From Paenibacillus stellifer (GTDB lineage Bacteria > Bacillota > Bacilli > Paenibacillales > Paenibacillaceae): 64,000 nucleotides of DNA. Both the position numbers and the translations under genes were made by a program. How positions within the stretch are numbered: the first letter of the stretch is position 1; each line of letters opens with the position of its first letter. Shown here piece after piece: positions 26,515 through 34,508 of this stretch. The notes beneath the pieces are model-generated. The model was not told where the DNA came from and did not search any database. It worked only from the letters and a program-made list of their open reading frames with translations. The DNA lies in assembly GCF_000758685.1 (NCBI RefSeq), contig NZ_CP009286.1, positions 5,499,001 to 5,563,000 of the forward strand, given 5' to 3'.

Positions 26515-27492
26515 ATGACAACATACAATCAAACGATAGAGCCGTGCAACCCGGAGGCTTCTGCAGAAGTCAGAGCCGTGCTGAACTATCTGGCCAATCT
26601 CGAGGGAAAAGGCATCCTCACCGGCCAGCATACGCAGACGACAGTTCAGAAAGAGCTTCGCTATATCGAGGAGGTAACCGGCCGGCTTCCGGCTCTATGC
26701 GGCTTTGAGCTGCTCGCCTATTCGCCGGGGATCAATTACGAGGATGCCGACGAGGAATGCCTTACGGAAATTGAAGAGAACAAAAATACGCTAGAGCAGG
26801 CGTGGGACTGGGCGCTGAACCGAAAGGGGCTGCTTACCTTTACCTGGCACTGGTTCTCGCCGTTTGGAGGCCGGGACAAAAGCTTCTACTCCGAGAAAAC
26901 GACCTTTGACGCCAGACAGGCCGTTATTCCCGGAACGCCGGAGCACAGCGCCCTTCTGTCCGATATGGACCATATAGCCGAGCTTCTTCGTACTTTCGCG
27001 GACCGGAATATTCCGATCATCTGGCGGCCCTTCCACGAAGCCGAAGGGACCTGGTTCTGGTGGGGCCAGCACGGGCCCGAGACGGCAAAACAGCTGTACC
27101 GGCTGATGTATGACCGCTACACCAACCATCATAAGCTGAACAATCTGATCTGGGTCTGGAATTCACCGCTGGCCGAGGGCTATGTTGGGGATGATGTCGT
27201 CGATCTGATCTCCAGAGACTTATATCCCCCGGAGCATGAGCATACCGACCGGAAAGAGGAATACGATGATTTGATCCGGATTACGCCATCCCGCAAGCCG
27301 GCCGCGCTGGCGGAAATCGGATCGATCCCGTCGATCGAACAGCTGGCGGAGACCCGCGTGCCCTGGCTTTGGTATATGACCTGGTCCAACGCTTACGGCG
27401 CCTCGGAGGAATGGACGACGAACGAGGTGCTGTACCGGACCTATCATCATGACTATGCCGTTACGCTCGACAAGCTGCCCAGCCTGTATTAA
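26515..27492 (+). CDS. GH26-family beta-mannanase-like glycosidase, cytoplasmic
   Basis: A 325-residue TIM-barrel glycoside hydrolase. The acid/base signature WRPFHEAEGTWFWWG is near residue 165 and the nucleophile region ALAEIGSIP near 264, both diagnostic for GH26 (mannan/mannooligosaccharide hydrolysis with retention). FTWHWFSPFGG supplies the substrate-site aromatic residues. There is no signal peptide and no carbohydrate-binding module, so it should act on imported oligosaccharides. The presumed native terminator is now 1.9 kb away (29411-29450), separated by an antisense group II intron. The epimerase-like gene is divergent from it. Confidence 0.9.
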   Translation: MTTYNQTIEPCNPEASAEVRAVLNYLANLEGKGILTGQHTQTTVQKELRYIEEVTGRLPALCGFELLAYSPGINYEDADEECLTEIEENKNTLEQAWDWALNRKGLLTFTWHWFSPFGGRDKSFYSEKTTFDARQAVIPGTPEHSALLSDMDHIAELLRTFADRNIPIIWRPFHEAEGTWFWWGQHGPETAKQLYRLMYDRYTNHHKLNNLIWVWNSPLAEGYVGDDVVDLISRDLYPPEHEHTDRKEEYDDLIRITPSRKPAALAEIGSIPSIEQLAETRVPWLWYMTWSNAYGASEEWTTNEVLYRTYHHDYAVTLDKLPSLY

Positions 27493-27504
27493 TCCGCAGA
27501 TCGG

Positions 27505-29408
27505 ATAGGAGGCTACCCATTAATTGAGTAGCCGACCTTCCACACCACCGTACGTACCGTTCGGTATACGGCGGTTCAACCGTTTGAGTGCAATTGACGC
27601 AAGCGCTCGTACTGGGCAGGGAAGTCATAATACCCTGCCTGTACGAGCCTTTCGTTTGTTACAGAGCGATTCAATACTGCGCTTCTGGCTATTCGCCAGT
27701 AGCCCCGCCTTGTATTTCCCCATTGGTAAGCCTGCCACTCCGGTATCCCCAGCTTTCGCAGATTTTGTACCTTCGTTCTTGGCTTCTTCCATTGCTTCCA
27801 GATGTACATGCGCATCCGCCTTCGCAGCCATTCATTCCAGTTTTGCAGGATTCGCTTCATGTCGGCTACGTAGAAGTGACCCAGCCAGCCGCGAATGTAG
27901 ACTTTTACGTTCTCCATTACCTCTCTTGCACTCCTGCCTTGTCTTCGATTCGTGAGCTCTTTCAGTTTCCTCTTTGCTTTAGCGAGAGATTGCGGATGGG
28001 TGCGAATGTACACACCGTTCCCGTTCTTTCCCAGCGCATAGCCGAGGAATTTAAAGTGTTTCTGCGCCACGACGCTGACGACCTTACTCTTCTGCGGGTT
28101 CATTTGAAGTTTTAGCTTCTGCTCCAAGTACGTCCGGCTGGATTCCAGCAGTCGCATGGCTGCTCGTTTGCTCTTCGCCAGCACGACAATGTCGTCCGCA
28201 TAGCGGATGACCCTCACGCCTCGGCTCTCCATCTCCTGATCGAATTCGTTCAGATAGACATTTGACAAAAGCGGAGACAGCGGCCCGCCTTGCGGCGATC
28301 CTTCCTCCGTTGCGCGTCGTACCCCGTTTTCCATGACTCCGCTTTTCAGGTACTTTTTGATCAGGTCGATGACGCGTTTATCCTCGATCTGTTTGCGCAG
28401 CAAGTTCAAAAGAAGCTCATGGTTCAACGTGTCAAAGTATTTCGACAGATCGATTTCAACCGCTTGTCCATAGCCCTGCTCGGCGTACGTTTTGACTTTC
28501 CGAATGGCCTGTTGCGCACTTCGACCCCGGCGGTAGCCATAGCTTCCATCCGAGAAAAGTGGCTCGAATAACGGTTGCAGTTGCTGGGAGATCGCTTGCT
28601 GGATCACCCGATCTACGACGGTCGGGATGCCGAGCTTTCTCACTCCGCTTCCATCTGGTTTGGGGATTTCCTTGCGCCGCACCGGGCTTGGTTTGTATTT
28701 CCCTTCCCGGATGCTTTGCAGCAGTTCATCTCTGTTTTCCCGCAGCCACGGAAGCGCCGCCTCTACGGTCATCCCATCGATCCCGGGCGCTCCGTGATTA
28801 CTTTTGACCTGTTTGTACGCCCGGTTCAGATTATCTCTGTCCAGGATGCGTTCCATCAGATCGTTTGCACCGTCTCTTTCTTTACCTTCCCGAGCTCCGG
28901 CACTCCGCACTCCCGCATACTCTTCGTGTTCCACACTATCCCTTTGAGGGCAGCCCTTTCGGTATTCTGCTTTCATCGCACCGGTTCTCCTTCCAGTCTG
29001 TACTCGAGACTTACGATTGTTCAGCCCTTCCGCTTGCCGCTGACGCAACAGGCGTACTATGGCGTCTGCTGACCTCTCACAACAAGCTTTACTCCGTGTT
29101 TCGGATTTTTTTTTCTCCTACTCCCCGTCTGTGAGATCTCCCCGGGTAAGAGCGATAACTTTCCCCTCATCTATCTGCCACATTTACATCATGGGATTCG
29201 GGCAGTATTGGACTTTGCTTTGTGTGGCAAGCTCGTCCGTCCCATCATGCCTTATATGTGATTTCTGTTCGTCAGACCGAGGGTTTGCCTCCGGCTTCCT
29301 TCAGATTCCGCCTCGCGGCGGACACCCTTGCCTTCAGCTAACAGTTCCTACTGCCAAGCCCGTAGCGGACTTTCACCGCCGAGTTATCGCCCATGCCGGG
29401 CGCACCAC
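27505..29408 (-). mobile_element. group IIC intron with reverse transcriptase ORF
   Basis: On the minus strand the 5' end reads GTGGTGCGCCCGGCATGGGC (GTGCG at 29405 fits the group II GUGYG start), with the domain I element CGGTGAAAGTCCGCTACGGG. At the other end, domain V is the hairpin ACCGCCGTATACC/GGTACGTACGGTGGT (27544-27575), followed by a domain VI stem (GGCTACTC/GGGTAGCC) and CCTAT at 27505-27509. Insertion directly after the T-run of a terminator hairpin (29411-29450) is the target rule of group IIC introns. Ends are accurate to a few bases. It is intact in appearance, antisense to GH26 and tlp. Confidence 0.88.
27576..28976 (-). CDS. ltrA: group II intron reverse transcriptase / maturase
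   Basis: A 466-residue intron-encoded protein. RT blocks are GAPGIDGMTVEAALPWL, KPDGSGVRKLGIPTVVDRVIQQAI, GSYGYRRGRSAQQAI, EIDLSKYFDTLNHELLL, EEGSPQGGPLSPLLSNVYL and the catalytic IRYADDIVVLAKS. A maturase (domain X) thumb follows (GWLGHFYVADMKRILQNWNEWLRRRMRMYIWKQ). The protein ends without an HNH endonuclease domain, as expected for group IIC. The ATG at 28976 has AAGGAG ten bases upstream. No frameshift is seen, so the intron may be mobile. Confidence 0.95.
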   Translation of the reverse strand: MKAEYRKGCPQRDSVEHEEYAGVRSAGAREGKERDGANDLMERILDRDNLNRAYKQVKSNHGAPGIDGMTVEAALPWLRENRDELLQSIREGKYKPSPVRRKEIPKPDGSGVRKLGIPTVVDRVIQQAISQQLQPLFEPLFSDGSYGYRRGRSAQQAIRKVKTYAEQGYGQAVEIDLSKYFDTLNHELLLNLLRKQIEDKRVIDLIKKYLKSGVMENGVRRATEEGSPQGGPLSPLLSNVYLNEFDQEMESRGVRVIRYADDIVVLAKSKRAAMRLLESSRTYLEQKLKLQMNPQKSKVVSVVAQKHFKFLGYALGKNGNGVYIRTHPQSLAKAKRKLKELTNRRQGRSAREVMENVKVYIRGWLGHFYVADMKRILQNWNEWLRRRMRMYIWKQWKKPRTKVQNLRKLGIPEWQAYQWGNTRRGYWRIARSAVLNRSVTNERLVQAGYYDFPAQYERLRQLHSNG

Positions 29409-29410
29409 AA

Positions 29411-29450
29411 AAAAGCGGGAAATGCCGATGATCCGGCATTTCCCGCTTTT
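29411..29450 (+). terminator. long perfect terminator hairpin; group IIC intron target
   Basis: A perfect 17-bp stem, AAAAGCGGGAAATGCCG (29411-29427) against its complement (29434-29450), with a 6-base loop and A/T runs on both sides, so it works in either direction. It ends exactly where the intron begins. Before insertion it would have followed the GH26 stop by about a dozen bases, so it is most simply the GH26 terminator. Confidence 0.9.
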
Positions 29451-29621
29451 ATTATCCCAGCCCGATATGTTGGGCCTGCTCATGCTCTTACTGCACTTCG
29501 TTTATTCTTCGCTTAAATGCCGAATATGCAGAGCCGAAAGCCATGTGCATAAAAGAACATCTTCCCGCAAAGCCTACAGATTAGCGCCCATGCGCACTTC
29601 ATCTGACAGGAGGGATACCCC

Positions 29622-29846
29622 ATGGCTAAGCCGGATAACCGGTCCGACAATGTCGAGCATCTGCAGCAGAGCATTCAGAATACGCTGGAGAATCTCCATG
29701 AAGCCGAGGATTACTTGAACGAATTCGGCTCTGAAATCAGCAGCAATGAGCAGGAGCAGATTCAGGAGAAGAACGAGCGGCGCAAGGAGAGCATTCGAGG
29801 CTTCCGCGAGGAAGTCAAAGACGAAGCGAAGCACTCCGGCAAGTAA
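29622..29846 (+). CDS. tlp: small acid-soluble spore protein Tlp
   Basis: A 74-residue very hydrophilic helical protein that matches Tlp over its length: MAKPDNRSDNVEHLQ at the N-terminus, a central EDYLNEFGSEIS loop, and QEKNERRKESIRGFREEVKDEA near the end. Tlp is a sigma-G-dependent spore core protein. CAGGAGGG lies correctly before the ATG. It is transcribed away from the intron, and the unit ends at the bidirectional terminator 29903-29945. Confidence 0.92.
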   Translation: MAKPDNRSDNVEHLQQSIQNTLENLHEAEDYLNEFGSEISSNEQEQIQEKNERRKESIRGFREEVKDEAKHSGK

Positions 29847-29902
29847 GGATGAGCGCCTGCCGGCGCCCTTGAGGCGCCGAGCGCTTACCGAGAAATAATA
29901 AA

Positions 29903-29945
29903 AGAAGCGGTACGGCCCATGCAAGCATAGGACTGTACCGCTTCT
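29903..29945 (+). terminator. bidirectional terminator between tlp and the beta-helix lipoprotein
   Basis: AGAAGCGGTAC (29903-29913) pairs perfectly with GTACCGCTTCT (29935-29945), with extra partial pairing inside. It sits between two convergent genes with A-rich DNA on the left and CTTCTGT on the right. Confidence 0.82.
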
Positions 29946-29961
29946 GTCGTCTGAGGTGAGG

Positions 29962-32100
29962 TTATTGAGATTGAGTCTGCCCTCCTGCACCGTCTGTGCC
30001 TGCGTCCTGAGGGCCTCTTCCCTGAGGCATTTCCCCGTCGCCGCCAGGACCGCCTCCGCCGGGACCGCCCTTGCCGCCTCCACCCATTCCGCCACCGCCC
30101 ATTCCGCTTGGAGCCGTAGTGACTCCCGATTCATTCACCCATGTGGTGATGCTCTCCAGGTTGAACGTGACAACCTTGCTGCCGCCGCTATAAGTTCCGC
30201 CCGTATATACGGTATCCTTTTCAGTGCCGGTCGATGTTCCGCCGCTGTACAGGGTGTAGGAGCCGTCCTTCTTCAGATCAGGGGAGCTGATAACCACCGT
30301 CCGATAATCCTTGGCCGGAGCAAAGGTCACAATCTCATTGCCCTCGCTGTCCTCCAGATGCACCAGAGTTCCGGCTTTCTGCGTCTCGGTGAAGGTCATT
30401 CCGATGGAATACTGGGAGGATTCCTCGGATGGTCCCTGCGCCATGCCCGCGCTGCCTGCCGACACCAGGGTACCGCCGGTAATATTGAATGTGCCGTCAA
30501 AATCCAGCGTGCCGTTGCCGTCATTCGTCGGGCCGCTGACAATGACCGTGCCGCCGGACATCTCGATCGAGCCGTTCGCATCCAGTCCGTCGCCGCTCGC
30601 ATTGACCTCTACATACCCGCCGGTGATGGAGAGCAGATTATTTCCGGCGCTGCCGGAACCCGGCTGCCCGCCGCCGCCCGTCTCGGAATCGCTGCTGCCG
30701 CTTGCGGCGTTCACGCCGTCATCGGAGGCCGTCACATGAATTTCGCCGCCGGAGAGTATAATATTCGCAGATTCGATGCCTTCATAGCTCTTGGTGATGT
30801 CCACGGTACCGTCGGCAATCGTCAGCGAGGTATCGGCATGAATGCCGTCATCCCCGGATGCGATGCTGAACGTGCCGCCGGCAATGTATATGCTGCTGTT
30901 GCTGTGCACGGAATCGTCAGCTGAATCGACGGTAATGGACCCGCCTTTGATGACCATATCCCCTGCCGATTTGATCCCTTTCATGCTTGTCGATTCGGTT
31001 TCCGACGATGCGGATGTGTCCGACGATGCAGTGCTTGTGGTCTGTGCCGCCGTTGTAGCCGATGCAGCCAACGCGGCGCCCTGTCCGCCGCCATTCATGC
31101 CGCCCATCATTCCGCCCGGGCCGTTCTCCTCCGTCTTCACCTCGCCGTTCACATTGCCGCCCCCGGTTACCAGGTTGAAGGTTCCGTCTTCAATCACAAG
31201 GGACGTTTCGGCCTGGATGCCGTCGCTGCCGGACGTAATGTTGAACGTTCCTTTCGCAATTGCGACAAAGCCCTTCTCGGCATCCTCATCATTGGTCGAC
31301 TTGATGCCGTCTCCGCCCGCATTCACCGTAATGTTGGCGTCGCTTACCGCAACCATATCGCGTCCCACGATGCCGTCGTCCACCGCCTTGACGTTAAGCG
31401 TACCGGACACAATCTTCAGATCATCCTTGCTCTTGATGCCCTTGTCATAATTGCCGGTAACGTTCAGCGTCCCGGTTCCGTTGATGATCAGATCGGCCTT
31501 GCTGAAGATGGTTGCATCAGGCTCGTCGCTTGACGCATCCTCAAGAACGTAGGTCTTGCCGTCGGAAACGGAGTTCTCCGTTCCTTCCTGCAGGGTGAGC
31601 TTCACGTTGCCGGCATCCTTGACGTAGATAGCGGCGTTGTCGCTGCTGCTGATATCCGCGCCGTTCAGAACGAGATGAACATCTCCATCATCCGGAACAT
31701 TGACGACAATCTGCCCGTCAGTAAGCTTGCCGCTCAGGACATAGGTTCCGGCCGCTGTAATCGTCACCGATCCGTCCGCGGCTTCGGCGCCCGAGCCTTC
31801 AATTGTGGCCCCGCTGCCGGTCAGACTGATCGTGACCGGATTCTCCGTTCTCCAGTCGGCCGACTGGTCGTCTTCGTCGAAGGTGACGAGATCCGATACG
31901 CTGACGTTCGCCAGTTGTGCACTGGAAGCCGTCGCGCTTCCCGAAGCCGCGTCAGTCGCAGACGCCGAGGCGACGGTAACGTTCGAAGAAGTTCCTGTAT
32001 TGGTCTCTGTAGCCGAGTTGGAGCTGCAGGCCGCCATGAATGCGGCGCACAGGAAGACAATAGCCAGTTTCTTGCTCGTTGTTAGAAGATTTTTCATCAT
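29962..32100 (-). CDS. large secreted beta-helix lipoprotein (carbohydrate-binding-domain type)
   Basis: A 712-residue lipoprotein: signal peptide with lipobox FMAACSS near residue 25, a Ser/Thr/Ala-rich linker, then a right-handed parallel beta-helix made of short turns such as ADLIINGTGTLNVTG, GIKSKDDLKIVSGTLNV and GTFNITSGSDGIQAE. The turns repeat GI(K/H/Q)(S/A)xDxLxIxxGT with many DD and DG pairs that may bind calcium. It belongs to the family annotated as carbohydrate-binding domain-containing protein (DUF4353). The C-terminal tail is extremely Gly/Pro-rich (GGGGMGGGGKGGPGGGG). AAAGGA nine bases before 32100 fixes the start. Last gene of an operon with DUF4956 and VTC-domain proteins; a surface role linked to them is inferred. 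Confidence 0.85.
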   Translation of the reverse strand: MMKNLLTTSKKLAIVFLCAAFMAACSSNSATETNTGTSSNVTVASASATDAASGSATASSAQLANVSVSDLVTFDEDDQSADWRTENPVTISLTGSGATIEGSGAEAADGSVTITAAGTYVLSGKLTDGQIVVNVPDDGDVHLVLNGADISSSDNAAIYVKDAGNVKLTLQEGTENSVSDGKTYVLEDASSDEPDATIFSKADLIINGTGTLNVTGNYDKGIKSKDDLKIVSGTLNVKAVDDGIVGRDMVAVSDANITVNAGGDGIKSTNDEDAEKGFVAIAKGTFNITSGSDGIQAETSLVIEDGTFNLVTGGGNVNGEVKTEENGPGGMMGGMNGGGQGAALAASATTAAQTTSTASSDTSASSETESTSMKGIKSAGDMVIKGGSITVDSADDSVHSNSSIYIAGGTFSIASGDDGIHADTSLTIADGTVDITKSYEGIESANIILSGGEIHVTASDDGVNAASGSSDSETGGGGQPGSGSAGNNLLSITGGYVEVNASGDGLDANGSIEMSGGTVIVSGPTNDGNGTLDFDGTFNITGGTLVSAGSAGMAQGPSEESSQYSIGMTFTETQKAGTLVHLEDSEGNEIVTFAPAKDYRTVVISSPDLKKDGSYTLYSGGTSTGTEKDTVYTGGTYSGGSKVVTFNLESITTWVNESGVTTAPSGMGGGGMGGGGKGGPGGGGPGGDGEMPQGRGPQDAGTDGAGGQTQSQ

Positions 32101-32136
32101 TGAAATCATTCCTTTCTTATATCCGTTAGCTTGTTG

Positions 32137-32820
32137 TCAGTTGTCCGCAGCCGGAGGATTCATCGTCAACGATAGATCCAGATTTCCGTTTCGGCAGCGG
32201 ATATCATCCAGAAATTCCTTCTGGTTCGTATTCTCATTCATCGACACCATGTAGACCAGCTCATACAGGCTTCCCAGCTCGGTCGTTCTCATCTTTTTCA
32301 ACTCGTAGCCAACGCCGTGCTTCTTGAAGACTTCCTCAAAAGCGTCCTCGTAGGCCAGATTTTCCGGAATCGTCACCTTCAGCATCTTGTCCACTCCTTT
32401 TCTTGCGCCGAAGTTGATGCGGTTCAGCACGAACATCAGTCCGCACAGAATCAGGGTGAACAGTACGGCATAACCGAAAGCGCCCACGCCGCAGGCCAGA
32501 CCCGCCGCCATCGTGAACAGCACATAAGAAATGTCTTTCGGGTCGCCGGGCGCGCTTCGGAACCGGATGATGGAGAAGGCACCCGCCAGGCTGAAGGCTC
32601 TGGCGACATTGCTGCCAATCAGCAGAATGATGATCGCCACAATGGAAGGAAGCAGCACCATCGTCAACGTGAAATTCTGCGAGAATCCCGCCGCATTGGT
32701 CTTCATATACGTCAGGCTGATTATGCCGCCCAACACGATAGCCAGCAGAATGGTCAGTATCGAATCGGTAAACGATAAATCGGTGGTCGTTACAGTCGTT
32801 GAGAAAATCGAATCAAGCAT
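32137..32820 (-). CDS. DUF4956 membrane protein
   Basis: A 227-residue protein with an N-terminal membrane half (about four helices: ILTILLAIVLGGIISLTYM, TLTMVLLPSIVAIIILLIG, then YVLFTMAAGLACGVGAFGY and a fourth) and a cytoplasmic C-terminal ferredoxin-like half (KMLKVTIPENLAYEDAFEEV). The loop RAFSLAGAFSIIRFRSAPGDPKD is the most conserved part of DUF4956. ATG 32820 has AGGGAGAG eight bases upstream and overlaps the stop of the VTC gene by eight bases, so the two are translationally coupled. DUF4956 genes habitually neighbour VTC-domain and CotH genes; the function is unknown. Confidence 0.88.
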   Translation of the reverse strand: MLDSIFSTTVTTTDLSFTDSILTILLAIVLGGIISLTYMKTNAAGFSQNFTLTMVLLPSIVAIIILLIGSNVARAFSLAGAFSIIRFRSAPGDPKDISYVLFTMAAGLACGVGAFGYAVLFTLILCGLMFVLNRINFGARKGVDKMLKVTIPENLAYEDAFEEVFKKHGVGYELKKMRTTELGSLYELVYMVSMNENTNQKEFLDDIRCRNGNLDLSLTMNPPAADN

Positions 32821-33556
32821 AGAGGACACTCTCCCTTTCAATCTTGCCGTTCTTCAGCATTTTCTTGTATTCATTGCCGTACTTGGAGAAGCTGGTACGG
32901 TACATTTGGTGCTCGGAGAGCATTTTGGCCAGCCATACGGGAATCGTCTTCTCCGCCTTCACTTCCATCAGCCATCTTCCGTCCTCCACCAGCGGCGCCC
33001 CGTGGTCTCCGCTCTCCAGCTTCAGATCATAGCGTCTGCTCCGGATATTGGTGTCGAACGTAATCCGAAGATCGCGGTTGTTCTTGCAGAACATCGCCTT
33101 GCGCTCATAAGCGAGATAGACCTTCGGCTGCAGGCTGTACCGTTCCAGGAAGTAGCTGATTTCATTGACAACCTGGCGGTTCATGTAATCCTTGATCTCC
33201 GGCAGCCGGCCGGTGCGGACAAAATCATAGGCTTCGTCCAGGCAGAGCGCCGTTCTTCTTTTGTTGACGAGACCGAACACCTTCTTCTTCAGCTCCAGGT
33301 ACACCCGGGCATCCTGCTCCGGCACCCCGTAAGCTCTCAGACGAAGCTTCTCCTTATACTTGGGCTTGGCGAGGCTCGTTCGGATCAGCGAGTCATGAGC
33401 CGTATCGAAATACAGGTTGCTGATGGAATAGAACTCATGTCTCTTGTTGTATTCATCAGGCTCCATATAGTGGAGCAGATCCTCGTAAAGGCGGTGGTAA
33501 GCCTCATCGTCCAGCAGGTACTTGTTCTCATACCGGTTAAACACCTCGATCGCCAT
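32813..33556 (-). CDS. VTC-domain polyphosphate polymerase-like protein
   Basis: A 247-residue single-domain protein of the CYTH/TTM superfamily, VTC branch. Signature elements are FNRYENKYLLDDEAYHRLY, SISNLYFDT, KEKLRLRAYG, VYLELKKKVFGLVNKRRTAL, YERKAMFC, LRITFDTNIRSRRYDL and WLMEVKAEKTIPVWL. These supply the basic tunnel residues and acidic metal ligands that yeast Vtc4 uses to make polyphosphate from ATP. Bacterial homologues are often cytoplasmic partners of DUF4956 membrane proteins, and polyphosphate synthesis by this one is not shown. First gene of a three-gene operon facing an OmpR-type two-component system. Confidence 0.9.
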   Translation of the reverse strand: MAIEVFNRYENKYLLDDEAYHRLYEDLLHYMEPDEYNKRHEFYSISNLYFDTAHDSLIRTSLAKPKYKEKLRLRAYGVPEQDARVYLELKKKVFGLVNKRRTALCLDEAYDFVRTGRLPEIKDYMNRQVVNEISYFLERYSLQPKVYLAYERKAMFCKNNRDLRITFDTNIRSRRYDLKLESGDHGAPLVEDGRWLMEVKAEKTIPVWLAKMLSEHQMYRTSFSKYGNEYKKMLKNGKIERESVLYA

Positions 33557-33655
33557 GTCTGTTCAAATCCTTTCTATTTGGGAGGTCTTTGGAATGATAT
33601 TGGATGCTGCATTCATGTTCTCGCATCGGCTGATGTGAACAGCTTATGCTTCGAA

Positions 33656-33673
33656 CCTTTAATGAATCTTAAA
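33656..33673 (-). promoter_or_regulatory. response-regulator box upstream of the VTC operon
   Basis: Read toward the VTC operon (minus strand) the site is TTTAAGATTCATTAAAGG, two TTAAG/TTAAAGG-like half-sites one helical turn apart, followed after 9 bp by TAAGCT as a weak -10. Fifteen of 18 positions match the box at 33752-33769 in the opposite orientation. Direct repeats with 11-bp period are typical for OmpR/PhoB-type regulators. Confidence 0.6.
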
Positions 33674-33751
33674 TGGTTTTACACGGTGTTTATCTTTTTT
33701 TACACTAATTTAACAAAAGTCTTGAGGGCGGAGGTGTTCTCCTTCCTGAAG

Positions 33752-33784
33752 GTTAAGGTTCATTCAAGGTATTCCTGATATAAT
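33752..33784 (+). promoter_or_regulatory. response-regulator box and -10 of the two-component operon
   Basis: GTTAAGGTTCATTCAAGG (33752-33769), a direct repeat with 11-bp period, replaces the -35 element and is followed after 9 bp by a perfect TATAAT (33779-33784). A poor -35 overlapped by a regulator box suggests activated transcription and autoregulation. Confidence 0.65.
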
Positions 33785-33830
33785 GGCCTCATCTTAATAG
33801 ACGACTACATTAGGCGAGGATGAACAACCT

Positions 33831-34508
33831 ATGAGAATATTAATTGTTGAGGATGAAGTGCATCTGGCGGAAGCTCTCTCCCAAATATTAAAGAAACATA
33901 ACTATTCGGTAGATATCGTCCATGACGGCCGCTCGGGGCTCGATAATGCGCTAAGCGGCATCTACGATCTGGTGCTGCTGGACATCATGATGCCCGAGCT
34001 TGACGGGATCAGCGTGCTGAAGGAGCTGCGCAGCGAAGGCAATCCCACCCCCGTCATTCTCCTGACCGCCAAGGGCGAAATCTCGGACAAGGTGACCGGG
34101 CTCGATTACGGGGCGGACGACTATATCGCCAAACCGTTCTCCACGGAAGAGCTGATGGCCAGAATCCGGGCCGCCCTGCGCCGCAAAGGCGAGGTGCTGC
34201 CCGAGGACACGTTGAAATTTGGAGATATCGAGCTGCATCCGGGCAATCTGAAGCTTACCGTTAAAGGGAAGGAAATGAAGCTGAACCTGAAGGAAAGCGA
34301 GCTGCTGGAGCTCCTGATGACAAGGAAGCAGGCCGTGACCTCCAAGGAGCAGATTATCGAGAAGCTGTGGGGCTTTGATTCCGAGGTGGAGTACAACAAC
34401 GTTGAAGTCTACATTTCTTTTTTGCGCAAAAAAATGACCTTCCTGCACTCGGAGGTGCGGATTAGCACCATTCGGGGGGTTGGCTATGTGTTAGAGGTGA
34501 CAAGCTGA
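33831..34508 (+). CDS. OmpR-family response regulator
   Basis: A 225-residue protein: receiver domain (VEDE at the acidic pocket, phospho-acceptor Asp51 in LVLLDIMMPELDG, Lys in YIAKPF) and a winged-helix DNA-binding domain (LKESELLELLMTRKQAVTSKEQI, then VEYNNVEVYISFLRKKM and STIRGVGYVLE). TGATG links its stop to the kinase start (one-base overlap). It is divergent from the VTC operon and most likely binds the two matching boxes between them. Confidence 0.93.
   Translation: MRILIVEDEVHLAEALSQILKKHNYSVDIVHDGRSGLDNALSGIYDLVLLDIMMPELDGISVLKELRSEGNPTPVILLTAKGEISDKVTGLDYGADDYIAKPFSTEELMARIRAALRRKGEVLPEDTLKFGDIELHPGNLKLTVKGKEMKLNLKESELLELLMTRKQAVTSKEQIIEKLWGFDSEVEYNNVEVYISFLRKKMTFLHSEVRISTIRGVGYVLEVTS

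Noticed and set aside
29956..30924. A 322-residue plus-strand frame opposite the beta-helix lipoprotein
   Set aside because: It is antisense to a repetitive, well-supported lipoprotein gene, has low-complexity arginine/alanine composition and no ribosome binding site.
32531..33778. A 415-residue plus-strand frame opposite the VTC and DUF4956 genes
   Set aside because: It runs antisense to two genes with clear family motifs and would cover the divergent promoter region. It is an artefact of codon bias.
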